Positions 54,072 to 62,766 of a stretch of 64,000 nt of DNA are shown piece after piece. Position numbers and translations under genes: made by a program. The stretch is taken from the NCBI RefSeq assembly GCF_022374895.2, contig NZ_CP092423.2, positions 2,046,001 to 2,110,000 of the forward strand, given 5' to 3'. The notes below the pieces were generated by a model. That model searched no databases, was not told the DNA's origin, and was given only the letters and a program-made list of their open reading frames with translations. Source of the DNA: Mycobacterium lentiflavum. GTDB taxonomy: Bacteria; Actinomycetota; Actinomycetes; Mycobacteriales; Mycobacteriaceae. Every line of letters starts with the position of its first letter. Within the stretch, counting starts at the first letter, position 1.

Positions 54072-55418
54072 CTAATGGAGGTGACCCGCCGCGCCCGGCT
54101 GCGCCGCGCTCGCGATCGCCGCGTCGTGCTCGCCCTTGGATGCCAGCCAGGCGGGATCGATCCCGCCGTCCAGCCGGTTTTCGGCCTTGGCGTCGCAGTA
54201 GCGGAAGTAGAGCACCGTGAACACCACGATCAGCAGCAACGACCAGCCGTAGGTGATCTTGAGGTATTCCAGCGCCCGGCCCCATCGCATCCAGTTGAAC
54301 AGCAGCCACCGGTCCAGCGTCATGAAGCCGTAGATCCCCAGCCAGGCCGGCCAATTGCGGATCGTGGAGTTGGGCAGCACGACCGTCATCAGGAACGGGA
54401 ACAGCATCATCGAGTAGTAGCCCTGCGACAGCGACAGGGCCAGCCACGACCACAGCAGCAGCACACCCGCCGAGGTGGTGAACCAGAACAGCGGGTCGCG
54501 GGTGCGGTAGTAGCGGTACAGCAGCCAGATCGCGCCGATCGCCAGCCCCGTGAACAGCAGCCGCAGGAACACAATCAGCCAGGTGGGCAGGCCGAAGTAC
54601 AGACCGTTGCCCTCGATGGAGCTGTTGAAGTAGTCCCGGGTGCCCAGGAAGTACGGCACCGTTTTCGTGACGAAGTCCATCGGATCGGCGACCAACGGCC
54701 ACGCGGCAACATTGATGACGATCGGAACCGCGAACGCCGGCACCAGCGCCCGCCACTGGCGATTGAGCAGCGGCAGCAGTAGCAGCGGGAGCAGCACCGG
54801 TTTCAACGTGAGCGTCAGCCCGATCACCAAACCGGCCCACCACTGATGGTGCTGCTTCCCATCCAGCAGCCACCACAGAAAGAGCATCTCGGCGAGCAGC
54901 ACGCAGCCGTTGATGTTGGTGAACACCAGCGTGTTCGTCACGGTCTCGGTGCAGAACATGGCCAGCAGCAGGGCCGGGGCCGCCACCGAGGCCAGCGTGA
55001 ATTTGAACAGCCGCAGCAACAAGTACCAGGCGATCAGGATCGCGATCGTGTTGATCAGGATGAACAGGTAGCGCGACGGCGCGAACGGCAGGTAGCCGAA
55101 GGGCGCCATCAGCAGTGTGCCGCCGGGCGGATACAGGTAGTGCGGGTCGACGTAGTCGAAGTGCTCGTTGTAGATGTCCCAGCCTTGCCGGAAGTTCAGC
55201 ACCGCCCGGTAGACCGGCTTGAAGTCGTCGGTGATATTGCCGTTGGTGGTGATCACGATGCTGCGGTGCAGCACCGAAAAGATCGCCGCCGGCCACAGCG
55301 CGGACCGCACAATCGTCGCCGTACTGGGGGGCCCAGAGCGGGGACGGAAGGCGGCCAGCACCCGATCGCGCAGGCCGGTCCGAGTCGAGTCAGCTGCCGT
55401 CACCAGCGCACCGTACAC
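54072..55418 (-). CDS. aftC: Alpha-(1->3)-arabinofuranosyltransferase AftC
   Basis: GT-C membrane enzyme using decaprenyl-phosphoarabinose to branch arabinogalactan and lipoarabinomannan. 448 residues, about ten to twelve helices. The first periplasmic loop NGNITDDFKPVYRAV (about 59-73) carries the catalytic Asp pair; YPPGGTLLMAPFGYLPF and YFNSSIEGNGLYFGLPTW are conserved. GTG 55418 reproduces the MYGALVTAADS start of the M. tuberculosis enzyme. Slightly longer than its 433 residues because of the C-terminus. Confidence 0.95.
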   Translation of the reverse strand: MYGALVTAADSTRTGLRDRVLAAFRPRSGPPSTATIVRSALWPAAIFSVLHRSIVITTNGNITDDFKPVYRAVLNFRQGWDIYNEHFDYVDPHYLYPPGGTLLMAPFGYLPFAPSRYLFILINTIAILIAWYLLLRLFKFTLASVAAPALLLAMFCTETVTNTLVFTNINGCVLLAEMLFLWWLLDGKQHHQWWAGLVIGLTLTLKPVLLPLLLLPLLNRQWRALVPAFAVPIVINVAAWPLVADPMDFVTKTVPYFLGTRDYFNSSIEGNGLYFGLPTWLIVFLRLLFTGLAIGAIWLLYRYYRTRDPLFWFTTSAGVLLLWSWLALSLSQGYYSMMLFPFLMTVVLPNSTIRNWPAWLGIYGFMTLDRWLLFNWMRWGRALEYLKITYGWSLLLIVVFTVLYFRYCDAKAENRLDGGIDPAWLASKGEHDAAIASAAQPGAAGHLH

Positions 55419-55438
55419 CGCGGCGCGGGGCCGTCAGC

Positions 55439-57001
55439 TCAGGCGGGACAGTATGTGTCGGTTCCGGGCAGCTTGCCGCTGTTGAGATAGCCGACCAGCG
55501 GCGGGATCGCGCAGGGCGTGTAGATGCTCGCCCCGTGGCCGATGCCCTGCCACATCACGCGGCGGCTGGCCGCGCCCGCGTTGATGATCGTGGCCGCCGT
55601 CTGGGCCACGCCTTCGGAGCCGACGATCGGGTCGCTCTGCACGCCCAGCAACACGACGTCGACCTTGAGTTCCTTCGGCGGTGCCGGCGGCGAGATCGTG
55701 GGCCAGTGCACGCACTTGACCAAGTTGAGCGCCGCGACCGTGCCGAACTGCGGATAAAGCTTGCCCCAGGCAACCACGAGTTCACGGATCCGGTCCGGGG
55801 TCGGACGGTTGATCGCGTCGCTGCAGGAGCTGACGAACTGACCGTCGGTGTCCTGGGTGGCATCGGCGTGGTTGATCAGGCTGGTCAGCTGATTGGTGTC
55901 GCCGGAGCGGGCCGCGGCCAGCGCGTTGGCCAGGGTCGTCGTGGCGTTGACGCGGCCGCCGGACGGGAAGCCCAGCGCGACGGTGATCGCGTTGACGACC
56001 TCGGCCAGCGAGGCGCCGCCGGGCCCTCGGCCGGCCCGGGCATCGGCCAGCAGCGCGCTGACGGCACCCTTGGGATCGGGACCCAGTGCGCAGTTCACCG
56101 CGATGCATTGCGCGGCGAACGCGTCGAGCGCGGCCTGCTGGCCCTTGACCCGTTGTTCGGCGGCCGCTTCGGCGTTGACGCCCAACGCAATTGGCGAGTC
56201 GAGGATCAGCCGGGCGACCTTGTCGGGTCGCGACGATGCGTAGGTCAGCGCTACCTGAGCGCCGTTGCCGACGCCGAGCAACGCGACCCCCGGCACGTCC
56301 CAGAGGCTGCGCAGACGTTCGATGTCCGAGGCGGCATGCGAGTTGTCGTAGGCAGTGTCACCCGGCGCAATCGCGTCGGTGCAGCTCGTCGTCGCGTTGT
56401 TGGAGATGTCGGACAGATTAGCGACCGGGTCGTCGCCGCTCTGGAATTGCGCCTGATCGCGCATCGCCTGACGGTCGGCGCGATCCCGGCAATCGATCGC
56501 GGCCGACATGCCGATGCCGCGGCGGTCCACGGCGACGATCGGGTGGGCCTGCAGCAGATCGTTGCCCGACCGCGAGAGCCAGACCGGCAACTGCGTCGAC
56601 GACGGCAGGTCGGAGCCCGTCGTGAAGACGACGGGGCCGGCGTCCTTCGGGGTCTGGTTCGACCGGGCACGCACCACGCCGACGGAAACCGTCCCCGATC
56701 CGCCGTTGACCGGGTCGAGATCGGCGTCGTAGTTCGCGCAATCCAGCCGCACGCCGACCGGGGCGTTGCGCACGCCGGCGTCGTTGAACACCTTCGACGT
56801 GCAGTCGCGCCACGACAAGTCGTTCTTGGGGGCGGCGATCGGCGGCGGACCGGCGGGCGGCGGCTTGGTCGTGGCGGCGCCCTGTGGCCGGGCACCGGAG
56901 TTGGTCGCGAAGCGCGGGTCGGCGGCCAGGCCCGGAACGCAGGCGGTCAACAGCGCGGTCACCGCGACCACGGCGGTCGCGGACCTGATGTGCCGACTCA
57001 T
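55439..57001 (-). CDS. Exported lipoprotein alpha/beta-hydrolase, tripeptidyl-peptidase-like (Rv2672-like)
   Basis: 520 residues. Signal peptide with lipobox LTAC (about 18-21). Alpha/beta-hydrolase core of the secreted tripeptidyl aminopeptidase type: HPIVAVDRRGIGMS (about 143-156), a GVGNGAQVAL elbow (GxGNGA: Asn where Ser is usual, about 234-243), and C-terminal GIGHGASIY with the candidate His. C-terminal Cys-containing YCPA. The elbow residue is Asn rather than Ser, so peptidase activity needs testing. ATG 57001 chosen; ATG 57019 in frame. Confidence 0.8.
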   Translation of the reverse strand: MSRHIRSATAVVAVTALLTACVPGLAADPRFATNSGARPQGAATTKPPPAGPPPIAAPKNDLSWRDCTSKVFNDAGVRNAPVGVRLDCANYDADLDPVNGGSGTVSVGVVRARSNQTPKDAGPVVFTTGSDLPSSTQLPVWLSRSGNDLLQAHPIVAVDRRGIGMSAAIDCRDRADRQAMRDQAQFQSGDDPVANLSDISNNATTSCTDAIAPGDTAYDNSHAASDIERLRSLWDVPGVALLGVGNGAQVALTYASSRPDKVARLILDSPIALGVNAEAAAEQRVKGQQAALDAFAAQCIAVNCALGPDPKGAVSALLADARAGRGPGGASLAEVVNAITVALGFPSGGRVNATTTLANALAAARSGDTNQLTSLINHADATQDTDGQFVSSCSDAINRPTPDRIRELVVAWGKLYPQFGTVAALNLVKCVHWPTISPPAPPKELKVDVVLLGVQSDPIVGSEGVAQTAATIINAGAASRRVMWQGIGHGASIYTPCAIPPLVGYLNSGKLPGTDTYCPA

Positions 57002-57123
57002 GCCGACCACAGTAGCCATACCGCGCGGTATCACCCGGCTCGGCACGATGGCCCGCTTCACCCCCGGCCGCTTTCGCGGCTGGGGGTGCCGCCACCTCGC
57101 CCCCAAGCGCGGGGCGCACCGGT

Positions 57124-57912
57124 CTAAGAGGGCCGATTCCGCACGTAGCGCGTGTACAGGTAGCCCGCGTGGTCGCTGAGGATGTGGGTGCAGTCCATCC
57201 GGGTCAGCGACTGACCGGGACCCGTGGCGATGCGCCGGGCCAGCCCGCCGACGACAAACGGCGCGATCGTCAGGCACAGCTCGTCGAGCAGGTCCCGTTG
57301 CATCAACGCGCCCAGCAGCATCGGCCCGCCTTCGGTCAGCACTCGACGCATTCCGCGGGCCCGCAGAATCGCCAGCAGCGCGCGCTCGTCGACCGTGTCG
57401 GGATCGCTTCCGGAACAGTCGATCACTTCGGCCAGGTCGCCGAGGAAGCGGCGGGTTTCGTCGGCCGCGGCCGTGCAGGTGAGCACCAGCGGCGGCACCT
57501 CGGTACGGGTGAACACCCCCATCTCCCGTTCCAGGCGACCGGATCTGGTGACGATGGCCAATTGCGGCACTTCGGTCTGGCCGCGAGCCTGCCGGCGTTG
57601 CCGCTCGGCGATGCCCGCGTGCGCGCCGGAATAGCCCTCGATCCGCACGGTGCCCGCGCCGACGACGATGACGTCCGCGAGCTCGCGCAGCAGCAAGAAG
57701 ATCAACCGGTCACCGGGCCCGGCCATCGAGCCGCTCTTGCCCTCGGCGGTGGCGCCGCCGTCGATGCTGCTGATGAAATTCGCCCGCACCCAGGTCTTGT
57801 CCCCGTCCGGGTAGGCGTAGAGCCGGGGGAGTTCGCCCTCGTCGAGTTCGCGCCCCGATCCGAGCAGGGTCAACGAGTTGTCGGCGGCTCTGCCGGTGCC
57901 TGACTCGGGCAT
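57124..57912 (-). CDS. RibD C-terminal-domain reductase-like protein (Rv2671-like)
   Basis: 262 residues, pyrimidine reductase/DHFR-like fold as in the C-terminal domain of RibD. Motifs: ANFISSIDGGATAEGKSG (about 44-61), DVIVVGAGTVRIEGYSG (about 80-96), VLTEGGPMLLGALM (about 190-203). No deaminase domain. In M. tuberculosis the counterpart, when overexpressed, gives resistance to para-aminosalicylate by substituting for dihydrofolate reductase, though its natural role is unclear. ATG 57912; 34 bp divergent from zapE. Confidence 0.88.
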   Translation of the reverse strand: MPESGTGRAADNSLTLLGSGRELDEGELPRLYAYPDGDKTWVRANFISSIDGGATAEGKSGSMAGPGDRLIFLLLRELADVIVVGAGTVRIEGYSGAHAGIAERQRRQARGQTEVPQLAIVTRSGRLEREMGVFTRTEVPPLVLTCTAAADETRRFLGDLAEVIDCSGSDPDTVDERALLAILRARGMRRVLTEGGPMLLGALMQRDLLDELCLTIAPFVVGGLARRIATGPGQSLTRMDCTHILSDHAGYLYTRYVRNRPS

Positions 57913-57946
57913 GAGGACGATCTCAGCACGCCGTTAAAGTTTTCGC

Positions 57947-59023
57947 ATGCATGGGTCCACGTCCGCGGATGGTCTCGCGGGCGTGGAACATCTGGTGGAT
58001 CGGCATCCGAGCGTGTCGCCCGAACGGCTGATCGCCCAATTACGGCCTCCGCCAACGTTCGCCGACGTCAGCTTCGGGACCTATCGCCCGGATCCGGCGG
58101 AACCGAGTCAGGCCGCCGCCCTGGTGGCGTGTCAGGACTTCTGCCGTCAGGCGCAGGAGCGGCGTGCGGGCCGACGAAAGCTGTTCGGTAAGCGGGCGGT
58201 GCTGCCCGGCGTGGGCATCTACCTGGACGGCGGATTCGGGGTCGGCAAGACGCATCTGCTGGCCTCGGCCTACTACCAACTGCCTGGGTCGGGGCCGGGT
58301 GTGCCGGAGCATCCCAAGGCATTCGCGACGTTCGGGGAGCTGACCCAGCTGGCCGGGGTGTTCGGGTTTACCGAATGCATCGATCTGCTGGCCGACTACA
58401 CCGCGGTGTGCATCGACGAGTTCGAACTCGACGATCCGGGCAACACCACGCTGATCTCGCGGCTGCTGTCGTCGTTGGTCGAGCGGGGAGTGTCGGTGGC
58501 CGCCACCTCCAACACGCTGCCGGAGCAGCTGGGGCAGGGGCGGTTTGCCGCACAGGATTTTCTGCGCGAGATCAACACGCTGGCAAGCATTTTCACGACC
58601 GTGCGGATCGAGGGACCGGACTATCGGCACCGCGGCCTGCCGCCGGCGCCGCAGCCGCCGTCCGACGACGAGGTCGTCGCGCGCGCCACCAACGTGGCCG
58701 GGGCGACACTGGACGACTTCGATTCCCTGTGTGCGCATTTGGCGACCATGCACCCGTCGCGGTATCTGACGCTGATCGACGGTGTGACGGCGGTGTTTCT
58801 GACGGGCGTGCACGGCGTCGACGACCAGAACGTGGCGCTGCGACTGGTGTCGCTGACCGATCGCCTGTACGACGCCGGCGTTCCGGTGGTGGCCTCCGGC
58901 GCGAAACTGGACACCATCTTCAGTGACGAGATGTTGGCCGGTGGCTACCGAAAGAAGTACTTGCGGGCTATCTCTCGGTTGCTGGCGCTGACGGCCGCGG
59001 CGACCCAAACTCGCGGATCATGA
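57947..59023 (+). CDS. zapE: ZapE/AFG1-family ATPase (Rv2670c-like)
   Basis: 358 residues, AAA-type ATPase. Walker A GGFGVGKTHLL (Lys101), Walker B AVCIDEFEL (about 148-156) and sensor TSNTLPEQL (about 188-196), as in ZapE/AFG1. In E. coli ZapE affects Z-ring stability; the mycobacterial role is not established. ATG 57947. The last 56 bp overlap the 3' end of the GNAT gene on the other strand. Confidence 0.9.
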   Translation: MHGSTSADGLAGVEHLVDRHPSVSPERLIAQLRPPPTFADVSFGTYRPDPAEPSQAAALVACQDFCRQAQERRAGRRKLFGKRAVLPGVGIYLDGGFGVGKTHLLASAYYQLPGSGPGVPEHPKAFATFGELTQLAGVFGFTECIDLLADYTAVCIDEFELDDPGNTTLISRLLSSLVERGVSVAATSNTLPEQLGQGRFAAQDFLREINTLASIFTTVRIEGPDYRHRGLPPAPQPPSDDEVVARATNVAGATLDDFDSLCAHLATMHPSRYLTLIDGVTAVFLTGVHGVDDQNVALRLVSLTDRLYDAGVPVVASGAKLDTIFSDEMLAGGYRKKYLRAISRLLALTAAATQTRGS

Positions 59024-59549
59024 CGTAGTCGTTTTCCAGGTGATCGCCGACTTGAAACGTCCTTCTGCCGTTGATCTTAAATCCACTCTTGGCGTAAAAG
59101 CGTTGTGCACGTTGGTTTGCCTTGCTGACGCCCAGCCACACGCAGCGCACGCCCCAGTCGGCCGTGACCGCCAGCGCGCTTTCCATCAGCGCCGCCGACG
59201 CCCCGCTGCCGTGGTAGTCGGGCAGCACATACAACTTGGATAGCTCTGCGGCCGGGCGGATTTCGACCGCCTGCTGCACGCCCGGGTGGTCGGAGACGCC
59301 GCGCACAAGCATGGCGTAGCCGACAATCCGGTCGTCGCGCCGCGCGGTGAGAATGGCCCGTTGCGGGTCATTGAGATAGTCGACGAAGCGGTCGGGCGAC
59401 AGGTTGGCGTCGACGAACGACGCGATGTTCTCGGGCGTTGCCGTGGGCGGGCACGCCAACGGAAAGGTAAGGGCCGCAACGTTAGCCAGCTCTGTGACGT
59501 CGACGGAATCCGTCGCGACACGCTGGATGGCTAGCGTCAGAGGTTCCAC
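58968..59549 (-). CDS. GNAT-family N-acetyltransferase (Rv2669-like)
   Basis: 193 residues from GTG 59549. The acetyl-CoA motif is LSKLYVLPDYHGSGASAALMESAL (about 125-148, RGxGxA-like with HGSGAS), followed by VWLGVSKANQRAQRFYAKSGF typical of GNATs. The acceptor is unknown. The start overlaps the stop of the exported-protein gene by 13 bp, and the end overlaps zapE by 56 bp. A later start nearer VATDSVDV is possible, and the start is not certain. Confidence 0.8.
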   Translation of the reverse strand: MEPLTLAIQRVATDSVDVTELANVAALTFPLACPPTATPENIASFVDANLSPDRFVDYLNDPQRAILTARRDDRIVGYAMLVRGVSDHPGVQQAVEIRPAAELSKLYVLPDYHGSGASAALMESALAVTADWGVRCVWLGVSKANQRAQRFYAKSGFKINGRRTFQVGDHLENDYVMIREFGSPRPSAPATER

Positions 59550-60055
59550 TGAGCGAGATGCTTGCCGGTCTTGCGGTCCAGCAGCACGACGTTGGAGACC
59601 GGATCGCGGTAGGCGTCCCAATACACCCCGCCGCGCACGGTCGCGCCGTTCGGTGCGTTGGTGAGCACGTTGTCCAACGCGTCAGGTGCGTCGGAGGCGC
59701 GTGGTTTGTAGGCGTCGGCGAACGGAGTCACCCCGTCGAAGCTGAACGCGGTCGCCATGATGAACGGGTTGGGCACCTGAATCGCGCGGACCGTCACGTC
59801 GGCGCGGTTGGGGGTGCTGCCGGGGAAGCTTTTGATGGGAACGCCGCTGCGGGTGTAGCCGAACCCGGGCGGTGGATCGCAGGGCGTCACGCTGCTGACG
59901 GTGACGTCGGCGATGTAGGTGCCGGTGTCTACCCGCAGGGTGTCGCCGATGTGACCGATCGGCGCGTCCTGCGCCCGCGCAGGCGCAGCGGCAACGCCGG
60001 CCGTGCTCGCGGCGGCGATGAGCAAGGTCGACAGGACGATCAGCCAGCGGCGCAT
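59537..60055 (-). CDS. Exported protein, MPT63-like beta-sandwich suspected (Rv2668-like)
   Basis: 172 residues. Signal peptide (MRRWLIVLSTLLIAAASTAG, then VAAAPARAQ, cleavage near 29-30). The mature part is beta-rich: TLRVDTGTYIADVTVSSVTP, DVTVRAIQVPNPFIMATAF, KTGKHLAQWNL, resembling in outline MPT63/DUF1942 secreted mycobacterial proteins; this relation is a guess from pattern. ATG 60055 is the start best placed for the signal peptide. It overlaps the GNAT start by 13 bp. Confidence 0.78.
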   Translation of the reverse strand: MRRWLIVLSTLLIAAASTAGVAAAPARAQDAPIGHIGDTLRVDTGTYIADVTVSSVTPCDPPPGFGYTRSGVPIKSFPGSTPNRADVTVRAIQVPNPFIMATAFSFDGVTPFADAYKPRASDAPDALDNVLTNAPNGATVRGGVYWDAYRDPVSNVVLLDRKTGKHLAQWNL

Positions 60056-60288
60056 CTTCGAATAATTGCACATCGAATGCGCCCGACGGGAGGGGTCGCA
60101 CCGCCCGGTCAGCCGCCTTGACCAGCGCCCGGGTCGGTCGCGGCGGCGCGTTTTGTCGCCGGTGAGCGACTCGAGTGCGGCCATCAGCTCCGACTCCACC
60201 CGGCCGGGGTGAAGCGTCCGGAACCCTGTGCCGGGTCTGCCGGCAGTGGGATGCGAATTTGCCGCTGGTCTGCGACGATCATGGGGCT

Positions 60289-60615
60289 ATGAGACGCCTC
60301 GTGATGCTGGCAAGCGCCGTCGCCATGGTCGGCACGGCCGCCCCCGCGTACGCCGACGCTATGGATGACCAATTCCTCGCCGCGCTGACGGCGTCCGGCG
60401 TCACCTTCCCGGACCCGGGCCGGGCGATCGCGGCGGGCAAGTGGGTGTGCCAGGCGGTCGGCCAGGGCACGCAGATGGTGGACGTCGTCAAGACCGTGGA
60501 AGACCGTAACCCCGGACTGCGCGAGGAGAATGCGGCGAAGTTCGCGGCGATCGCGGCCTCGGCCTATTGCCCCGCATCGCTGCCGCACACCACCTCGACC
60601 ACCGCTCCTCAATAA
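60289..60615 (+). CDS. Secreted DUF732 protein
   Basis: 108 residues. A signal peptide of about 23 (MRRLVMLASAVAMVGTAAPAYA) precedes a mature DUF732 domain: DDQFLAALTASGVTFPDPGR, AIAAGKWVCQAV and AAKFAAIAASAYCP, with two Cys that likely bond. A small exported mycobacterial family of unknown function with many paralogues. A second copy lies at 61325. Start ATG 60289; ribosome site weak. Confidence 0.85.
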   Translation: MRRLVMLASAVAMVGTAAPAYADAMDDQFLAALTASGVTFPDPGRAIAAGKWVCQAVGQGTQMVDVVKTVEDRNPGLREENAAKFAAIAASAYCPASLPHTTSTTAPQ

Positions 60616-60622
60616 CGACGCG

Positions 60623-61234
60623 CTAGTTGTCGCCTTCGGGGGGCTCGGCCGCGGGCCGCACTGCGCGACCCCGCCCGGGGGCCCGGCCCAGTTCCAGCGG
60701 CCCCATCCCGGCCACGGTGCGCGGGGGAGTCGTCGGGCTGCGGCGCCTGCGCCAATGGCCGGCGCGTGAGACGCGAAAGTCGGCCGCCCATCGCCACTCG
60801 TAGGTTCGCGCCGTGCCCAGGTTCGACGCCAGCGCGGCCATCCGCAAGTCGGAGTTCTCGGTCGACATCCACGAGGCGATGACCCAGACATTGTCGAGCT
60901 CGTCTTCGGAAACCTCGAAACCCCAATACATTTCGGCGTCCTCGCAGCCCATCGACGGACGCATCTCGGGCTTGGGCGTCGACACGTCGAACGCCTTGCC
61001 GTCTGCTTCCAGATCCAGGCCCACCTCGTAGCGCACGGTGGGTCCGACCATGCGCAGGCTCACTTGCACACGGGCGATGTTCCTTCGGCGCGGGGTGAGC
61101 CGATCGACAACCAGGACGACGCCGTTGGCGCCCGACCTGCGGCGGCGTGCCCGCAGTTGATTCCACGTGAACAACAGCCCGACCACGGCGATGATGCCGA
61201 CAAAGACATCGAGAACAATCAAGATGGCAGCCAC
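60623..61234 (-). CDS. Hypothetical membrane-anchored protein
   Basis: 203 residues. One N-terminal helix (about 3-23, ILIVLDVFVGIIAVVGLLF) and a soluble domain (VVLVVDRLTPRRRN, VRYEVGLDLEADGKAFDV, EDAEMYWGFEVSEDELDNVW) ending in a basic Pro-rich tail. No family recognised. GTG 61234. It lies between two DUF732 genes on the opposite strand. Codon use fits the genome, so a true gene is likely. Confidence 0.65.
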   Translation of the reverse strand: MAAILIVLDVFVGIIAVVGLLFTWNQLRARRRRSGANGVVLVVDRLTPRRRNIARVQVSLRMVGPTVRYEVGLDLEADGKAFDVSTPKPEMRPSMGCEDAEMYWGFEVSEDELDNVWVIASWMSTENSDLRMAALASNLGTARTYEWRWAADFRVSRAGHWRRRRSPTTPPRTVAGMGPLELGRAPGRGRAVRPAAEPPEGDN

Positions 61235-61324
61235 GTCGTCCTAGCCAACACCATCCGCCGTCGGCTCGCCCGGGCAACTAGGCGGGATGCGTGTTCCCAG
61301 CAACTCTGGGAGAATTTTGAACTT

Positions 61325-61693
61325 ATGAGACGTCTCGTGATGCTGCTCAGCTTCGCTTTCACGATTGTCCTGGCGGTTCCGGCGCACGCCGACCCCAGCC
61401 CGAGTCCCAGCCCCGAACCGGATCCGGCCGCCGATGCCAACTTCCTCAAGGAGCTCAAAGACGCCGGGCTCACCTTCCAGGACCCGGCTGCCGCGATATC
61501 CGCCGGCAAAACGGTGTGCTCACTGGTGGACGCGGGCCATACCGACCAGGAAATCGTCAACAACCTCCAGCTGCGCAATCCGGGATTCGCCGACAACGGC
61601 GCGGCCAAGTTCACGGCCATCGCGGCCGGTTCGTATTGCCCGCATTACCTGACCGGCGAGGGGCGAGGACCCAAGCCTGACGGCACTCCGTAA
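61325..61693 (+). CDS. Secreted DUF732 protein, second copy
   Basis: 122 residues. Signal peptide (MRRLVMLLSFAFTIVLAVPA, ending HA), a PSPSPSPEPDP linker, then DUF732: DANFLKELKDAGLTFQDPAA, AISAGKTVCSLVDAG and FTAIAAGSYCPHYL. It shares MRRLVML and the domain with the gene at 60289, so the two are paralogues. GGGAGAA about 8 bp ahead of ATG 61325. Function unknown. Confidence 0.85.
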   Translation: MRRLVMLLSFAFTIVLAVPAHADPSPSPSPEPDPAADANFLKELKDAGLTFQDPAAAISAGKTVCSLVDAGHTDQEIVNNLQLRNPGFADNGAAKFTAIAAGSYCPHYLTGEGRGPKPDGTP

Positions 61694-61735
61694 CCGGGCG
61701 CGGGCTAAGCCGCAATACGCCGTGCGCCATGCCCG

Positions 61736-62014
61736 TTGATTCGGGCCCGCCGACATTGGTTACTTCTGCGCCCGGCTGCAAGGCGGATCCCGTTGCGCGC
61801 AGCAACTGCGTACTACTCGACATTGCATCGCTCGTGGGGGCCGGATCAGCGACTCGACCCCGAACAGGCCGCTGCCTCGGGGCTGTGGTGGCAGAACGAC
61901 CCGCAAATGCGTGACCGGTTCCGCCGGGGCCAAGTGGGCCGCACGCCGTTCACATGCCCGCAATGCCGCTTACGGCTTCGTGGTAGCGCTGCGGGCCGGG
62001 GTGTGATTTGTTAA
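61736..62014 (+). CDS. Doubtful gene or remnant with one CxxC motif
   Basis: Up to 92 residues from TTG 61736, or shorter from a later start. The C-terminal part (RLDPEQAAASGLWWQNDPQM, then TPFTCPQCRLRL) looks protein-like, while the first 25 residues are Arg-rich and unconvincing. It could be a small zinc-binding protein or the tail of a decayed gene. There is no other gene in this 385-bp gap. Confidence 0.3.
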   Translation: MIRARRHWLLLRPAARRIPLRAATAYYSTLHRSWGPDQRLDPEQAAASGLWWQNDPQMRDRFRRGQVGRTPFTCPQCRLRLRGSAAGRGVIC

Positions 62015-62078
62015 TCGGGCAATCCGCTATGTTTCGCGAGACGCTAGCAAATCGGGATGACAGTCAAGGGAGCCAATC

Positions 62079-62732
62079 GTGAAGAAGGTATCGGTGGCGG
62101 CAGCTGGTCTGGCGGCAACCACTTTGGTGGTCGGCGTCGCGGTGACGGGGTGCGGCAGCGACAAGTCGTCCAACCCCTCGTCGTCGTCGTCGTCGAAATC
62201 GTCGACGACGAGTTCCTCGGCGGCGTCCTCGTCGTCGGCGGCTCCGACGTCGACCAGCGCTGCCGCGCAGGACTACAGCAACCTGCTGCTCAAGGCCACC
62301 GACATCGTGGTGCCGGGGGACAGTTTCACCGGACCCAAAACGCGGCAACTGACCGATCCGGCGCCGGGCATCGAGGGTGTGTTCACCAACCAGGCCGGTT
62401 CGCGTAGCGTCGTCGACTCGTTGCTGGTGTACCCCGACCCCGGTGCGGCGGACAAGGACCGCGACTCGCTCACCAAGTCCTACACCGACCCGCAGAGCGG
62501 CGCCATCAAGGGCGGAACGCCGGCGCCGGTCGACGTGGGCGTCGGCGGCACGATCGTTTCGGGGCCCTCCGCCGACGGCAATAAGGCGAAGACGTCGGTG
62601 ATCTTCGGCGAAGGCAAGGTCGTCGCGCTCATCGAGTTCGAAGGTGCGCCCAATGACCCGGTGCCGCCGGAGATCGCGCTCGACGTAGCCCGCAAGCAGG
62701 ACGCAGCCATCAAGGCCGGACTGCCCGGGTAG
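62079..62732 (+). CDS. Mycobacterial lipoprotein
   Basis: 217 residues. Lipoprotein signal with VTGC (Cys25). A Ser/Thr-rich linker (about 28-62, mostly polyserine) tethers a compact domain (about 66-217: LLLKATDIVVPGDSFTG, KTRQLTDPAPGIEGVFTNQ, TSVIFGEGKVVALIEFEG). Resembles the small substrate-binding-like lipoproteins common in mycobacteria; no specific member assigned. GTG 62079 has GGGAG 8 bp ahead. Confidence 0.85.
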   Translation: MKKVSVAAAGLAATTLVVGVAVTGCGSDKSSNPSSSSSSKSSTTSSSAASSSSAAPTSTSAAAQDYSNLLLKATDIVVPGDSFTGPKTRQLTDPAPGIEGVFTNQAGSRSVVDSLLVYPDPGAADKDRDSLTKSYTDPQSGAIKGGTPAPVDVGVGGTIVSGPSADGNKAKTSVIFGEGKVVALIEFEGAPNDPVPPEIALDVARKQDAAIKAGLPG

Positions 62733-62766
62733 GCATCGAATACACTGCGGCGCAGCGTATTTCAGA

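Noticed and set aside
52257..54782. 841-codon plus-strand frame across the amidohydrolase, msrB and aftC genes
   Set aside because: It runs antisense to three recognisable proteins and lacks a plausible start or motif.
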